This document shows, one piece after another, positions 1-8,725 of a stretch of 64,000 bases of DNA; position 1 is the stretch's first letter, and each line of letters opens with the position of its first letter. The notes beneath the pieces were generated by a model. It did not search any database. It was given only the letters and a program-made list of their open reading frames with translations, and was not told the DNA's origin. The stretch lies in the NCBI GenBank assembly GCA_947600065.1, contig CANQFZ010000003.1, positions 62,001 to 126,000 on the forward strand, written 5' to 3'. This DNA is from an uncultured Clostridia bacterium (GTDB lineage Bacteria; Bacillota; Clostridia; Oscillospirales; Ruminococcaceae). A program made the position numbers and the translations under genes.

Positions 1-1
1 T

Positions 2-733
2 GAGGATATGGGTGATATTGACCAAGCAATTAAGTTCCTCCGTAGCAGCTTGGAGTCAGTAAATGAAATGCGAATTAAAAACCGCTTGCAAAGGCTTTTA
101 AACCCAAAACCTTTGAAACCATATGGATCAATGGGATTAGCAACTATTGAGGGAAATGAGTATGATATTGCTACTGTAACCGAATTAGATTTGAGCGAAT
201 GCTTTTCTGATGATAATGATAATGAAATTGAAAAGCTTATAAATTTGGAATATTTAAATTTAAGTTTTAATTTTATTAGTAATATTACGCTGCTCTCCAA
301 TCTCACCAATCTGATATATCTGAATCTGAATAAAAATTGTATCAGCGATATAAGTCCGCTTACAAGACTTAAAAATCTGACAGATTTAAGTTTATGCGAC
401 AATGAGATTAGTAATGTAAGTACGCTTGAAAACATTACAGGTTTAACATTTCTATCTTTAAAAAGCAATGAGATCAACGATATAAGTCCACTTGCAAATT
501 TAACACAATTGATAGAACTGAAGCTTGATAATAACAGAATCAACAATGTTCACCCTCTCGCAAATCTTACCAATTTAATGTATTTGGATTTGGAACGGAA
601 TGAAATCAGAGACATAAGTCCGCTTGCCAATCTTACAAATTTATTAGAATTAAAATTAAATGGCAATCCAATCAGCGAAGAGGATAAAACTTGGCTTAAA
701 CAAAAACTGCCGAATTGTGAAATTTATTTCTAA
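2..733 (+). CDS. LRR protein, 5'-truncated by the window edge
   Basis: The reading frame is open to the left edge and begins in the middle of a TPR-like helix (DMGDIDQAIKFLRSSLE) that matches the TPR of the next genes. The true start with zinc ribbon and membrane helix therefore lies outside the window. About seven internalin-type 22-residue leucine-rich repeats follow (pattern NLTNLxxLxLxxNxISDISPLA), then the C-terminal cap KTWLKQKLPNCEIYF found at the end of the other LRR proteins here. It is predicted to sit outside the cell on a membrane anchor and to bind an unknown ligand. A gap of 24 bp with AAAGGAGAAA leads to the next paralogue, so the genes are probably co-transcribed. The apparent ATG at 8 is internal. 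Confidence 0.85.
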   Translation, partial: EDMGDIDQAIKFLRSSLESVNEMRIKNRLQRLLNPKPLKPYGSMGLATIEGNEYDIATVTELDLSECFSDDNDNEIEKLINLEYLNLSFNFISNITLLSNLTNLIYLNLNKNCISDISPLTRLKNLTDLSLCDNEISNVSTLENITGLTFLSLKSNEINDISPLANLTQLIELKLDNNRINNVHPLANLTNLMYLDLERNEIRDISPLANLTNLLELKLNGNPISEEDKTWLKQKLPNCEIYF

Positions 734-757
734 TTCTAAAAGGAAAAGGAGAAACTT

Positions 758-2179
758 ATGTTATGTAAAAACTGCGGAGCACCTCTCCAACAAAAGGACA
801 ATAAACTTGTCTGCCCGAATTGCGGTGCGGAGATTGACCTAACCGCGACCGATAAAGCTGCACCCGAGCCAACCTCGGAAACCCCTCAACCCGCCGCTGA
901 AACCGCTTCGGAATACATAGCTCCGCGCGGCTTTTCGTCAAAGAAGAACATTATAATTATAGTTATTGCGGCAATCCTTATATTAGGCTTAGGCGCGGGA
1001 ATAACCGTGCTGGCTTTGACTAATTCCCCGTCATTCAAGGTTTCGCAGGGCATTGACCTTGCAGAGCGCTATTTGTCCGAGCAGGATTACGAGCAGGCAA
1101 TTATTGAGTACGAGAAAGTACTTGAAATCGAGCCTATGAATGTTGACGCTTATCTCGGACTTGCTAAAGTTTACGAGAAAATGGGCGATATAGACAAGGC
1201 GGTCGAAATTTTGCGCGAGGGTCTGGAGATGACAGGCGACGAGCGAATAGAAAAACGCTTGAATAAGCTGCTTAATCCCGAAGAAAGTTCGTCAAGTTTA
1301 ACAAGCAGTTCCGCTCCTGCCGAAAGCTCAACCCCTGAGAACAGCAACCCTGAAGACTTGCCGCCATACGGCTCTATGGGCTCGGTGACAATTCAAGGCG
1401 TAGAATATGACATAGCGACAACGACTAAGTTGGAACTTAAAGAAAAAAGCGTTACGAATGATGACGTTGTACAAATTGGCAAACTCGTAAATCTGACATA
1501 TTTGGATTTGATGGAAAATCAAATCAGCGATATAAGTCCACTTACAAAGCTTACTAATTTAGAAACTTTGAGGTTGGATAACAATCAAATAAGCGATATA
1601 AGTGCGCTTGCAAATCTTACTAATCTAACAAGTTTGGATTTGAGTAGCAATCAAATCAATGATATAAGTCCGCTTGCAAATCTTACTAATCTAACAAGTT
1701 TGGATTTGTATAATAACCAAATCAGTGGTATAAAGCCGCTTGAAAATCTAACTAATTTGACGGAGTTGTATTTGTCTTTTAATCAAATCAGTGATATAAC
1801 CCCACTTGCAAATCTTACTATGCTGACATATTTGAATTTATGGAATAATCAAATCAGCGATATAACTCCTCTTGCAAATCTAACTAAACTGACAGAGTTG
1901 AATTTGTATTATAATCAAATCAGAGATATAAGTCAGGTTGCAAATCTTATTAATCTAACAGATTTAGAATTAAGTATAAACCAAATCAGCGATATAACCC
2001 CGCTTGCAAATCTTACTAATCTGGAAGAGTTGCGCTTGGATGTCAATCAAATTAGCGATATAACTCCGCTTGCAAATCTTACTAAACTAAATCATTTATA
2101 TTTGAGCGAAAATAAAATCAGTAAAGAAAATATAACTTGGCTTAAACAGCAACTTTCTAATTGTAGTTTTTATTATTGA
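758..2179 (+). CDS. Zinc ribbon-TM-TPR-LRR membrane protein
   Basis: 473 residues. Residues 1-25 form a CxxC...CxxC zinc ribbon (C3, C6, C19, C22). A lysine-flanked hydrophobic helix lies around residues 63-86, a TPR pair around 95-165, and a short Ser-rich linker around 175-200. About ten internalin-like LRRs and the cap TWLKQQLSNCSFYY complete it. The positive charges before the helix suggest the zinc ribbon is cytoplasmic and the LRRs outside. No catalytic motif is visible; the family role is likely protein-protein or ligand binding. The start is fixed by AAAGGAGAAAC about 6 bases upstream and by alignment to five paralogues. It belongs to a tightly spaced array of like genes. Confidence 0.88.
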   Translation: MLCKNCGAPLQQKDNKLVCPNCGAEIDLTATDKAAPEPTSETPQPAAETASEYIAPRGFSSKKNIIIIVIAAILILGLGAGITVLALTNSPSFKVSQGIDLAERYLSEQDYEQAIIEYEKVLEIEPMNVDAYLGLAKVYEKMGDIDKAVEILREGLEMTGDERIEKRLNKLLNPEESSSSLTSSSAPAESSTPENSNPEDLPPYGSMGSVTIQGVEYDIATTTKLELKEKSVTNDDVVQIGKLVNLTYLDLMENQISDISPLTKLTNLETLRLDNNQISDISALANLTNLTSLDLSSNQINDISPLANLTNLTSLDLYNNQISGIKPLENLTNLTELYLSFNQISDITPLANLTMLTYLNLWNNQISDITPLANLTKLTELNLYYNQIRDISQVANLINLTDLELSINQISDITPLANLTNLEELRLDVNQISDITPLANLTKLNHLYLSENKISKENITWLKQQLSNCSFYY

Positions 2180-2197
2180 TGAAAGTAGGAGAAACCT

Positions 2198-3931
2198 ATG
2201 TTCTGTGAAAACTGCGGAGCCGAGCTCCAACAAAAGGAAAATAAACTTGTCTGCCCGAAGTGTGGTGCGGAAGTTGACTTAACCGCGCCCGAGCAAACCT
2301 TGGCAATTTCTCAGCTTGACGCCGAAGCTGCTTCCGAATACATAACCCCTCGCGGGTTTTCGTCAAAGAAAAACATCATCATTATAATTCTCGCGGCAGT
2401 TCTTGTGATTGGGTTGGGTGCGGGAATTACGGCGATTGCTATAACGAACTCGCCATCATTTAAGGTTTCGCAGGGTATTGACCTTGCCGAGCGTTATTTA
2501 TCTGAGCAGAATTACGAGCAGGCAATTATTGAGTACGAGAAAGTGCTTGAAATCGAACCAATGAACGTTGACGCTTACCTCGGAATTGCCAATGCGTATG
2601 AGAAAGTGGGCGATATAGACAAGGCAATTGAAGTTCTCCGAGAAGGTCTGGAGATGACAGGCGACGAGCGTATCGAAAAACGTTTGAACAAACTGCTTAA
2701 TCCCGAAGAAAGCTCGTCGGGTTCAAGTAGCTCTGCGCCCGCCGAAAGCTCAATCCCAGAGGACAGCGATACCGAAGATTTACCACCTTACGGGTCTATG
2801 GGCTCAGTGACAATTCAGGGAATTGAATATGACATAGCGACAACAACTAAATTAGAATTAGAAGAAAAAAATGTAACAGATGATGACGTTGCAGAAATCG
2901 GAAAACTTGTAAATCTTAGATATTTGGATTTAGATAAAAATCAAATCAGCAATATAACTACGCTTGCAAATCTTACTAGGCTGACAACGCTGCATTTGAA
3001 CGATAATCAAATCAGTGATTTAAGTCCGCTTTCAAATCTTACTAATCTGACAAAGTTAGATTTGAGTAGCAATCCAATCAGTGATATAACTCCGATTGCA
3101 AATCTCACTAATCTGACAGAGTTGTATTTGGCTTTTAATCAAATCAGTAATATAAGCCCACTTGCCAATCTTACTAATCTGACAGCTTTGGATTTGCGGG
3201 ATAATCAAATCAGCGATATAAGTTCGATTGCAAATCTTACTAAGCTGACAGAGTTGATTTTGAATAGTAATCAAATCAACGATATAAAACCGCTTGCAAA
3301 TCTTACTAAGCTGACATTTTTGGATTTATGGTATAATCAAATCAGTGATATAAGTCCTCTTGAAAATCTTACAAATTTGAAAGATTTGAGTTTGATGGAA
3401 AATCAAATCAGTGATATAAGTCCTCTTGAAAATCTTACAAATTTGAAAGATTTGAGTTTGACAAATAATCAAATCCGCAATATAAGTCCACTTACAAAGC
3501 TTACTAAGCTGAAATATCTGAATTTGACAAATAATCAAATCAGCGATGTACAGCCACTTGCAAAATTGACAAATCTAACATATTTGGATTTGGGATATAA
3601 TCAAATCAGCGATATAAGTCCACTCGCTAATCTCACTAACCTAACAGGTTTGTATTTGTATCGTAATAAAATTACTGATATAAGTACACTTGCAAATCTT
3701 ACTAAGCTGAAAACTTTGTATTTGGAAGATAATCAAATCAGTGATATAACCTCGCTTGCAAATTTTACTAATCTGACAGAATTGTCTTTATGGGACAATC
3801 AAATCAGCGATATAAATCCGCTTACAAATCTTACTAATCTGACAGAATTGTCTTTATTCGGTAATCAAATTAGCGAAAAAGACAAGACTTGGCTTAAACA
3901 ACAACTTCCAAATTGTAAAATATATTTCTAA
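2198..3931 (+). CDS. Zinc ribbon-TM-TPR-LRR membrane protein
   Basis: 577 residues with the same order as its upstream neighbour: zinc ribbon (CENCG...CPKCG), membrane helix near residues 63-86, TPR pair, Ser-rich linker and LRR domain. It has about fifteen LRRs against ten in the gene before. Two adjacent repeats are identical for 61 bases, and one 70-base block is identical to a block in the next gene, so the LRR region is evolving by unit duplication and exchange. The start follows an AGTAGGAGAAAC ribosome site 18 bp after the previous stop. Probably an extracellular binding domain on a cytoplasmic zinc-ribbon anchor; the ligand is unknown. Confidence 0.88.
   Translation: MFCENCGAELQQKENKLVCPKCGAEVDLTAPEQTLAISQLDAEAASEYITPRGFSSKKNIIIIILAAVLVIGLGAGITAIAITNSPSFKVSQGIDLAERYLSEQNYEQAIIEYEKVLEIEPMNVDAYLGIANAYEKVGDIDKAIEVLREGLEMTGDERIEKRLNKLLNPEESSSGSSSSAPAESSIPEDSDTEDLPPYGSMGSVTIQGIEYDIATTTKLELEEKNVTDDDVAEIGKLVNLRYLDLDKNQISNITTLANLTRLTTLHLNDNQISDLSPLSNLTNLTKLDLSSNPISDITPIANLTNLTELYLAFNQISNISPLANLTNLTALDLRDNQISDISSIANLTKLTELILNSNQINDIKPLANLTKLTFLDLWYNQISDISPLENLTNLKDLSLMENQISDISPLENLTNLKDLSLTNNQIRNISPLTKLTKLKYLNLTNNQISDVQPLAKLTNLTYLDLGYNQISDISPLANLTNLTGLYLYRNKITDISTLANLTKLKTLYLEDNQISDITSLANFTNLTELSLWDNQISDINPLTNLTNLTELSLFGNQISEKDKTWLKQQLPNCKIYF
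3335..3461 (+). repeat. Tandem 66-bp LRR unit duplication
   Basis: Bases 3335-3395 and 3401-3461 are identical over 61 bases at a spacing of exactly 66 bp, which is one 22-codon LRR. The unit has a different register flank (ATGG against ACAA) just after the identity, consistent with a recent in-frame duplication inside the LRR domain. Confidence 0.9.
3603..3672 (+). repeat. 70-bp block shared with 5187-5256
   Basis: This block, from the AAATCAGCGATATAAG start to the AATAAAAT end, is identical base for base to 5187-5256 in the following paralogue, while the flanks differ. Because synonymous positions are also identical, it is best explained by recent gene conversion or unequal exchange between neighbouring LRR genes. 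Confidence 0.9.
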
Positions 3932-3949
3932 TTCTAAAAGGAGAAAATT

Positions 3950-6046
3950 ATGTTCTGTGAAAACTGCGGAGCCGAGCTCCAACAAAAGGAAAATAAACTT
4001 GTCTGCCCGAATTGCGGCGCGGAGGTTGACCTGACATCGCCCGAGCAAACCTTGGCATTATCTCAGCTTGACGCCGAACCCGCCTCCGAATACACTACCC
4101 CGCGCGGATTTTCGTCCAAGAAAAACATAATCATTATAATTCTCGCGGCAATTCTCGTCCTCGGTTTGGGCATTGGAATTACTGCGATTGCTGTGACAAA
4201 CTCGCCTTCATTCAAGGTTTCGCAGGGCATTGACCTTGCAGAGCGCTATTTGTCCGAACAGAATTACGAGCAGGCAATAATCGAATACGAGAAAGTGCTT
4301 GAAATTGAGCCAATGAACGTTGATGCATACCTTGGAATTGCCAAAGCTTATGAGAAAAACGGCGATATTGACAAGGCGATTGAGATTTTGCGCAAGGGCT
4401 ACGAACAAACGAACGACAACCGTATCAAGCAAAGGTTAGACGCGCTGACTAACCCGCCGCAGAGCTCTTCGAGCTCGTCAAGCAGTTCTGTGCCTGTAAG
4501 CTCGTCAAGCTCTCCCGTTTCGAGTTCCTCGAGCAGCGTGGAAAGCTCCTCTAGCAGTTCCGCTCCCGAGAGCTCTTCAAGCTCATCAAGCAAGCCCGCT
4601 TCTAGCAGCTCCAAGCCTGCAAGCTCGTCAAGCAAACCTGCTTCAAGCAGCTCCAAACCCGCAAGTTCGTCAAGCACTTCAAGTGGACCTGTCTATGGAT
4701 CTATGGGTTCGGTAACAATTTTAGGTAAAGAGTATGATATAGCTACTACCACGAAATTAGAATTAAGGGATTCTTATGTTACAAATGACGATGTTGTACA
4801 AATTGGTAAACTTGTAAATCTCACATATTTGGATTTGTACGGTAATCCAATCAGTGATATAACTCCGCTTGCAAATCTTACCAAACTGACATATTTGGAT
4901 TTGCATGATTTGTATAATATTAGATTCAGCGATATGAATCCACTTGCTAATCTCACTAATCTGGAAACTTTGAATTTGTACAGCCGTGAAATCGACGATA
5001 TAAGTGCGCTTGCAAATTTAACTAAGCTTATAGAGTTGAATCTGCAAGATAATGAAATCAGCGATATAACTCCGCTTGCAAAACTTACTAAGCTGACAAA
5101 TTTATATTTGTTTAATAATAAAATCAGCGATATAAGTCCGCTTGCAAATCTCACTAGGCTGGAAGTTTTGAATTTGGAATGGAATAAAATCAGCGATATA
5201 AGTCCACTCGCTAATCTCACTAACCTAACAGGTTTGTATTTGTATCGTAATAAAATCACCAATATAAGTCCACTTGCAAAGCTTACTAAGCTGACAAATT
5301 TGAATTTGGTGAGTAATCAAATCAACGATATAAGTCTGCTTGCTAATCTCACTAATCTGGAATATTTGAATTTGCAAGGCAATAAAATCAGCGATATAAA
5401 TCCGCTCACAAAGCTTACTAAGCTGACAACGTTGGTTTTGAGAAAAAATCAAATCAGCGATATAAAACCTCTTGCAAATCTTACTAAGCTGACAAATTTG
5501 GATTTGGAAAATAACCAAATCAGCGATATAAGTCCTCTTGCTAATCATACTAATTTGACAGAGTTGCATTTGACTGAAAATCAAATCAGTAATATAAAGC
5601 TGCTTGATAATCTTACTAATCTGACAGAGTTGTATTTGGACAATAATCAAATAAGCGATATAACTCCGCTTGCAAACCTTACTAATCTGACAACTTTGTA
5701 TTTGGACAACAATCAAATCAGCGATATAAAGCCGCTTGCTAATCTTACTAAACTGCCAACGTTGTATTTGAACGATAATCAAATCAGCGATTTAAATCCG
5801 CTTGCAAATCTTACTAATTTGACATTTTTGTATTTGTCCAACAATCAAATCAGCGATATAAGTCCGCTTGCAAATCTTACTAATCTGACAAGTTTGTATT
5901 TGTACGACAATCAAATCAATGATGTAAAGTCGCTTGCAAGTCTTACTAATCTGACAACTTTGTATTTGGACAACAATCAAATCAGCGAAGATAATAAAAC
6001 TTGGCTTAAACAGCAGCTTCCCAAATGCAGTATATATTATAATTAA
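3950..6046 (+). CDS. Zinc ribbon-TM-TPR-Ser stalk-LRR membrane protein
   Basis: 698 residues. It has the zinc ribbon, membrane helix and TPR pair of its neighbours, then a much longer Ser/Pro/Ala/Lys stalk (about residues 165-245) ending in four tandem KPASSSS units. About eighteen LRRs follow, the longest LRR domain of the array, and the cap TWLKQQLPKCSIYY. The stalk would hold the LRR domain away from the membrane. The start is set by AAAGGAGAAAATT 18 bp after the previous stop. Long antisense reading frames over this gene come from the repeat periodicity and are not genes. Confidence 0.88.
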   Translation: MFCENCGAELQQKENKLVCPNCGAEVDLTSPEQTLALSQLDAEPASEYTTPRGFSSKKNIIIIILAAILVLGLGIGITAIAVTNSPSFKVSQGIDLAERYLSEQNYEQAIIEYEKVLEIEPMNVDAYLGIAKAYEKNGDIDKAIEILRKGYEQTNDNRIKQRLDALTNPPQSSSSSSSSSVPVSSSSSPVSSSSSSVESSSSSSAPESSSSSSSKPASSSSKPASSSSKPASSSSKPASSSSTSSGPVYGSMGSVTILGKEYDIATTTKLELRDSYVTNDDVVQIGKLVNLTYLDLYGNPISDITPLANLTKLTYLDLHDLYNIRFSDMNPLANLTNLETLNLYSREIDDISALANLTKLIELNLQDNEISDITPLAKLTKLTNLYLFNNKISDISPLANLTRLEVLNLEWNKISDISPLANLTNLTGLYLYRNKITNISPLAKLTKLTNLNLVSNQINDISLLANLTNLEYLNLQGNKISDINPLTKLTKLTTLVLRKNQISDIKPLANLTKLTNLDLENNQISDISPLANHTNLTELHLTENQISNIKLLDNLTNLTELYLDNNQISDITPLANLTNLTTLYLDNNQISDIKPLANLTKLPTLYLNDNQISDLNPLANLTNLTFLYLSNNQISDISPLANLTNLTSLYLYDNQINDVKSLASLTNLTTLYLDNNQISEDNKTWLKQQLPKCSIYYN
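5187..5256 (+). repeat. 70-bp block shared with 3603-3672
   Basis: Second copy of the 70-base identical block described at 3603-3672. It codes for parts of two LRR units in the third complete paralogue. Confidence 0.9.
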
Positions 6047-6187
6047 ACACCCCACAATCCTGCCCGCATAAAAATGCCCCGCCCTTTTTCGAATGTGGAA
6101 ATTATTAACAATTTTCACGAAATGTGCTAAATTTTATTTGAGGCGAATATCAATAGCAACTCATTAAAACAATGAAAGGAGAAAATT

Positions 6188-8707
6188 ATGTTCTGTGAAA
6201 ATTGCGGAGCTGAGCTCCAACAAAAGGACGATAAGTTTGTCTGCCCGAATTGCGGCGCAGAAGTTGACCTGACCGCGCCCGAGCAAACCTTGTCAATATC
6301 TCAATTCAATACCGAAACCGCTTCGGAATACATAACCCCGCGCGGCTTTTCATCAAAGAAGAACATTATTATTATAATTTTAGCGGCAATTCTCGTCCTC
6401 GGTTTGGGCGTTGGAATTACTGCGATTGCTATAACAAACTCGCCTTCATTCAAGGTTTCGCAGGGAATTGACCTAGCCGAGCGTTATTTGTCCGAACAGA
6501 ATTATGAACAAGCAATTATTGAGTATGAAAAAGTTCTCGAAATTGAACCGATGAATGTTGACGCTTACCTCGGACTTGCCAATGCGTATGAGAGAAGCGG
6601 CGATATTGACAAAGCAATAGAAATCCTGCGAGAAGGTCTGGAGATGACAGGCGATGAGCGTATCAAGGAAAAGTTGGACGAATTGACTGATCCGCTGAAA
6701 ATGCCGAACGGATTTGAATGGGTATTAGAGCCGACTTATGAATATGATGATGTTGTTATGCTCAAAGATATTTTCGATTGTTTTGAAAAATATGTTACTC
6801 TTTATTATGACTACAATTTTCTTACTTATTCAAACTCAATGGATGTGGGTGGGTTATATGTCGTTAAAAAGGGAGATAAAAAAGGGCTGAATGACGCTTA
6901 CGGAAATGTAATTACCGATCCTCTGTTTAATTCGATTTATGGAGATAAGTCTTTTCTTCAGTTAAATGGACTATATACTCTTGACACACAATACAATTTG
7001 ACTTCTTACCCAACTGCTCACGGCTGGGGTACTATAGTTATTTTATTTAATTACTACGACAATCATATATACAACTTTTATTCAGGGGTGGGTTTTGGCC
7101 CCAATAATTATGAGCTGTCTGATGCTGATACAGCTATAGTATTTGGAGCAAATTTTATTCCCGATGATAATAAAGAATTGTGCTATGAAGATATTGAGGA
7201 TAGCCTTAATGGATGCGGATTGTATTCAAACGGCAAACTTGTTGTTCCGATTGAGTATGATGCTCCTTCAATAAATGATTTTGATAATAGATTTGTTGGC
7301 AATTCAACAAAAGACAAGTGCGTTATGATGAAAAATAATAAAATTTATATTTATGATTTAAACGGAAACTGCTTGTCTGACGGAATATATGAAAAAGAGG
7401 ATAATTTCGGCCAGGACGAAGTATACTTTGATGGTTATCTGACTGTTTGCCGCGATGGAAAATGGGGATTGCTCGATGAAAATTGCAATGAAGTTGTCAA
7501 GTGCCAATTTGATGATATAAGCGCGGTTTATGAAGGCAACGCATGGGTTAAACTGAACGGAAAATGGGGCGTAATAAAAATTAAGGGCTATTCAAGCTCC
7601 TCACCCTCAGACACTCCCGCCTCAAGCTCTAAACCTGTAGGCTCACCTACTTTAACAAGTAGTTCTTCAGAATCGGTTGAGGATTTGCCGCCATATGGTT
7701 CTATGGGTTCGGTTACAATTCAAGGGGAAGAGTATGACATAGCGACAACAACTAAATTAGTTTTGGTGGAAAATTCTGTCGTAAATTATGATGATGTTGT
7801 AGAAATAGGCAAGCTTGTAAATTTGACGTATTTGGATATACAATATACTCATCTCAGTGATATAAGCCCGCTTGCAAATCTGACGAATCTGACACGTTTG
7901 AATTTACAATATAATAGTATCAGCGATATAAGCCCACTTGCAAATCTGACACATCTGACACATTTGAATTTGTGGAATAATCGAATCAGTGATATAAGTC
8001 CTCTCGCAAATCTTACTAATCTTACAGATTTACGTTTGCACGGAAATGATATCAGTGATATAAGTCCGCTTGCAAATCTTACTAAACTAGAAACTTTATT
8101 GTTGACCGGCAATCAGATATACGATATAAGTTCCCTTGCAAATCTTACTAAGTTGGAAACATTATACTTGTCTGAAAATCAAATCAATGATATTAGTTCG
8201 CTTTCAAAACTTTATAATTTGGACTATTTGAATTTGACGAGTAATTCGGTAAGTGATGTAAGTCCGCTCGCAAACCTTACAAATCTTACACATTTGAATT
8301 TGATGAGTAATTCGGTAAGTGATGTAAGTCCGCTTGCAAATCTTATAAATCTTACGCATTTGTATTTGAATAGTAATAAAGTCAGCATTATAAGTGCGTT
8401 TGCTAATCTTGATAATCTTGAAGATTTGGATTTGAGCAATAATCAAATCAAAAATATTGCTCCGCTTGAAAATCTTACTAAAATAATAGAATTAAATTTA
8501 GGTGGGAATAAAATAAGCAACATAAGTCCTCTTGCAAATCTTAATACAATTACAAAGTTGATCTTGGGAAATAACGAAATCAGTAATATAACTCCACTCG
8601 CAAATCTTACTAATTTGACAGAACTGTACTTGTGGAATAATCAACTTGAGGAAGAAGATAAAAATTGGCTTAAACAAAAGCTTCCGAATTGTGAAATTGA
8701 TTTCTGA
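6188..8707 (+). CDS. Zinc ribbon-TM-TPR-WG-like-LRR membrane protein
   Basis: 839 residues. The N-terminal 165 residues match the neighbours (zinc ribbon, helix, TPR pair). A region of about 290 residues is then inserted; it carries WG-type repeat signatures such as KKGDKKGLNDAYGNVI, CRDGKWGLLDENCNEV and LNGKWGVIKI. WG repeats are beta-rich modules usually linked to binding. A Ser-rich linker (about 475-505) and about thirteen LRRs follow, ending KNWLKQKLPNCEIDF. It is preceded by a 141-bp gap, larger than elsewhere in the array, so an internal promoter is possible although I see no clear consensus. The gene is the best example of module insertion within the common scaffold. Confidence 0.87.
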   Translation: MFCENCGAELQQKDDKFVCPNCGAEVDLTAPEQTLSISQFNTETASEYITPRGFSSKKNIIIIILAAILVLGLGVGITAIAITNSPSFKVSQGIDLAERYLSEQNYEQAIIEYEKVLEIEPMNVDAYLGLANAYERSGDIDKAIEILREGLEMTGDERIKEKLDELTDPLKMPNGFEWVLEPTYEYDDVVMLKDIFDCFEKYVTLYYDYNFLTYSNSMDVGGLYVVKKGDKKGLNDAYGNVITDPLFNSIYGDKSFLQLNGLYTLDTQYNLTSYPTAHGWGTIVILFNYYDNHIYNFYSGVGFGPNNYELSDADTAIVFGANFIPDDNKELCYEDIEDSLNGCGLYSNGKLVVPIEYDAPSINDFDNRFVGNSTKDKCVMMKNNKIYIYDLNGNCLSDGIYEKEDNFGQDEVYFDGYLTVCRDGKWGLLDENCNEVVKCQFDDISAVYEGNAWVKLNGKWGVIKIKGYSSSSPSDTPASSSKPVGSPTLTSSSSESVEDLPPYGSMGSVTIQGEEYDIATTTKLVLVENSVVNYDDVVEIGKLVNLTYLDIQYTHLSDISPLANLTNLTRLNLQYNSISDISPLANLTHLTHLNLWNNRISDISPLANLTNLTDLRLHGNDISDISPLANLTKLETLLLTGNQIYDISSLANLTKLETLYLSENQINDISSLSKLYNLDYLNLTSNSVSDVSPLANLTNLTHLNLMSNSVSDVSPLANLINLTHLYLNSNKVSIISAFANLDNLEDLDLSNNQIKNIAPLENLTKIIELNLGGNKISNISPLANLNTITKLILGNNEISNITPLANLTNLTELYLWNNQLEEEDKNWLKQKLPNCEIDF

Positions 8708-8725
8708 TTCTAAAAGGAGAAAATT

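Noticed and set aside
1500-5990. Regular repeat of about 66 bp resembling a CRISPR or satellite array
   Set aside because: Period equals 22 codons and all units are in frame as LRRs; there are no constant direct repeats with unique spacers.
4774-6118. Long antisense reading frames over the LRR genes (up to 185 codons)
   Set aside because: They follow the 66-bp LRR period, have no ribosome sites, and translate to low-complexity repeats; they are shadows of the sense genes.
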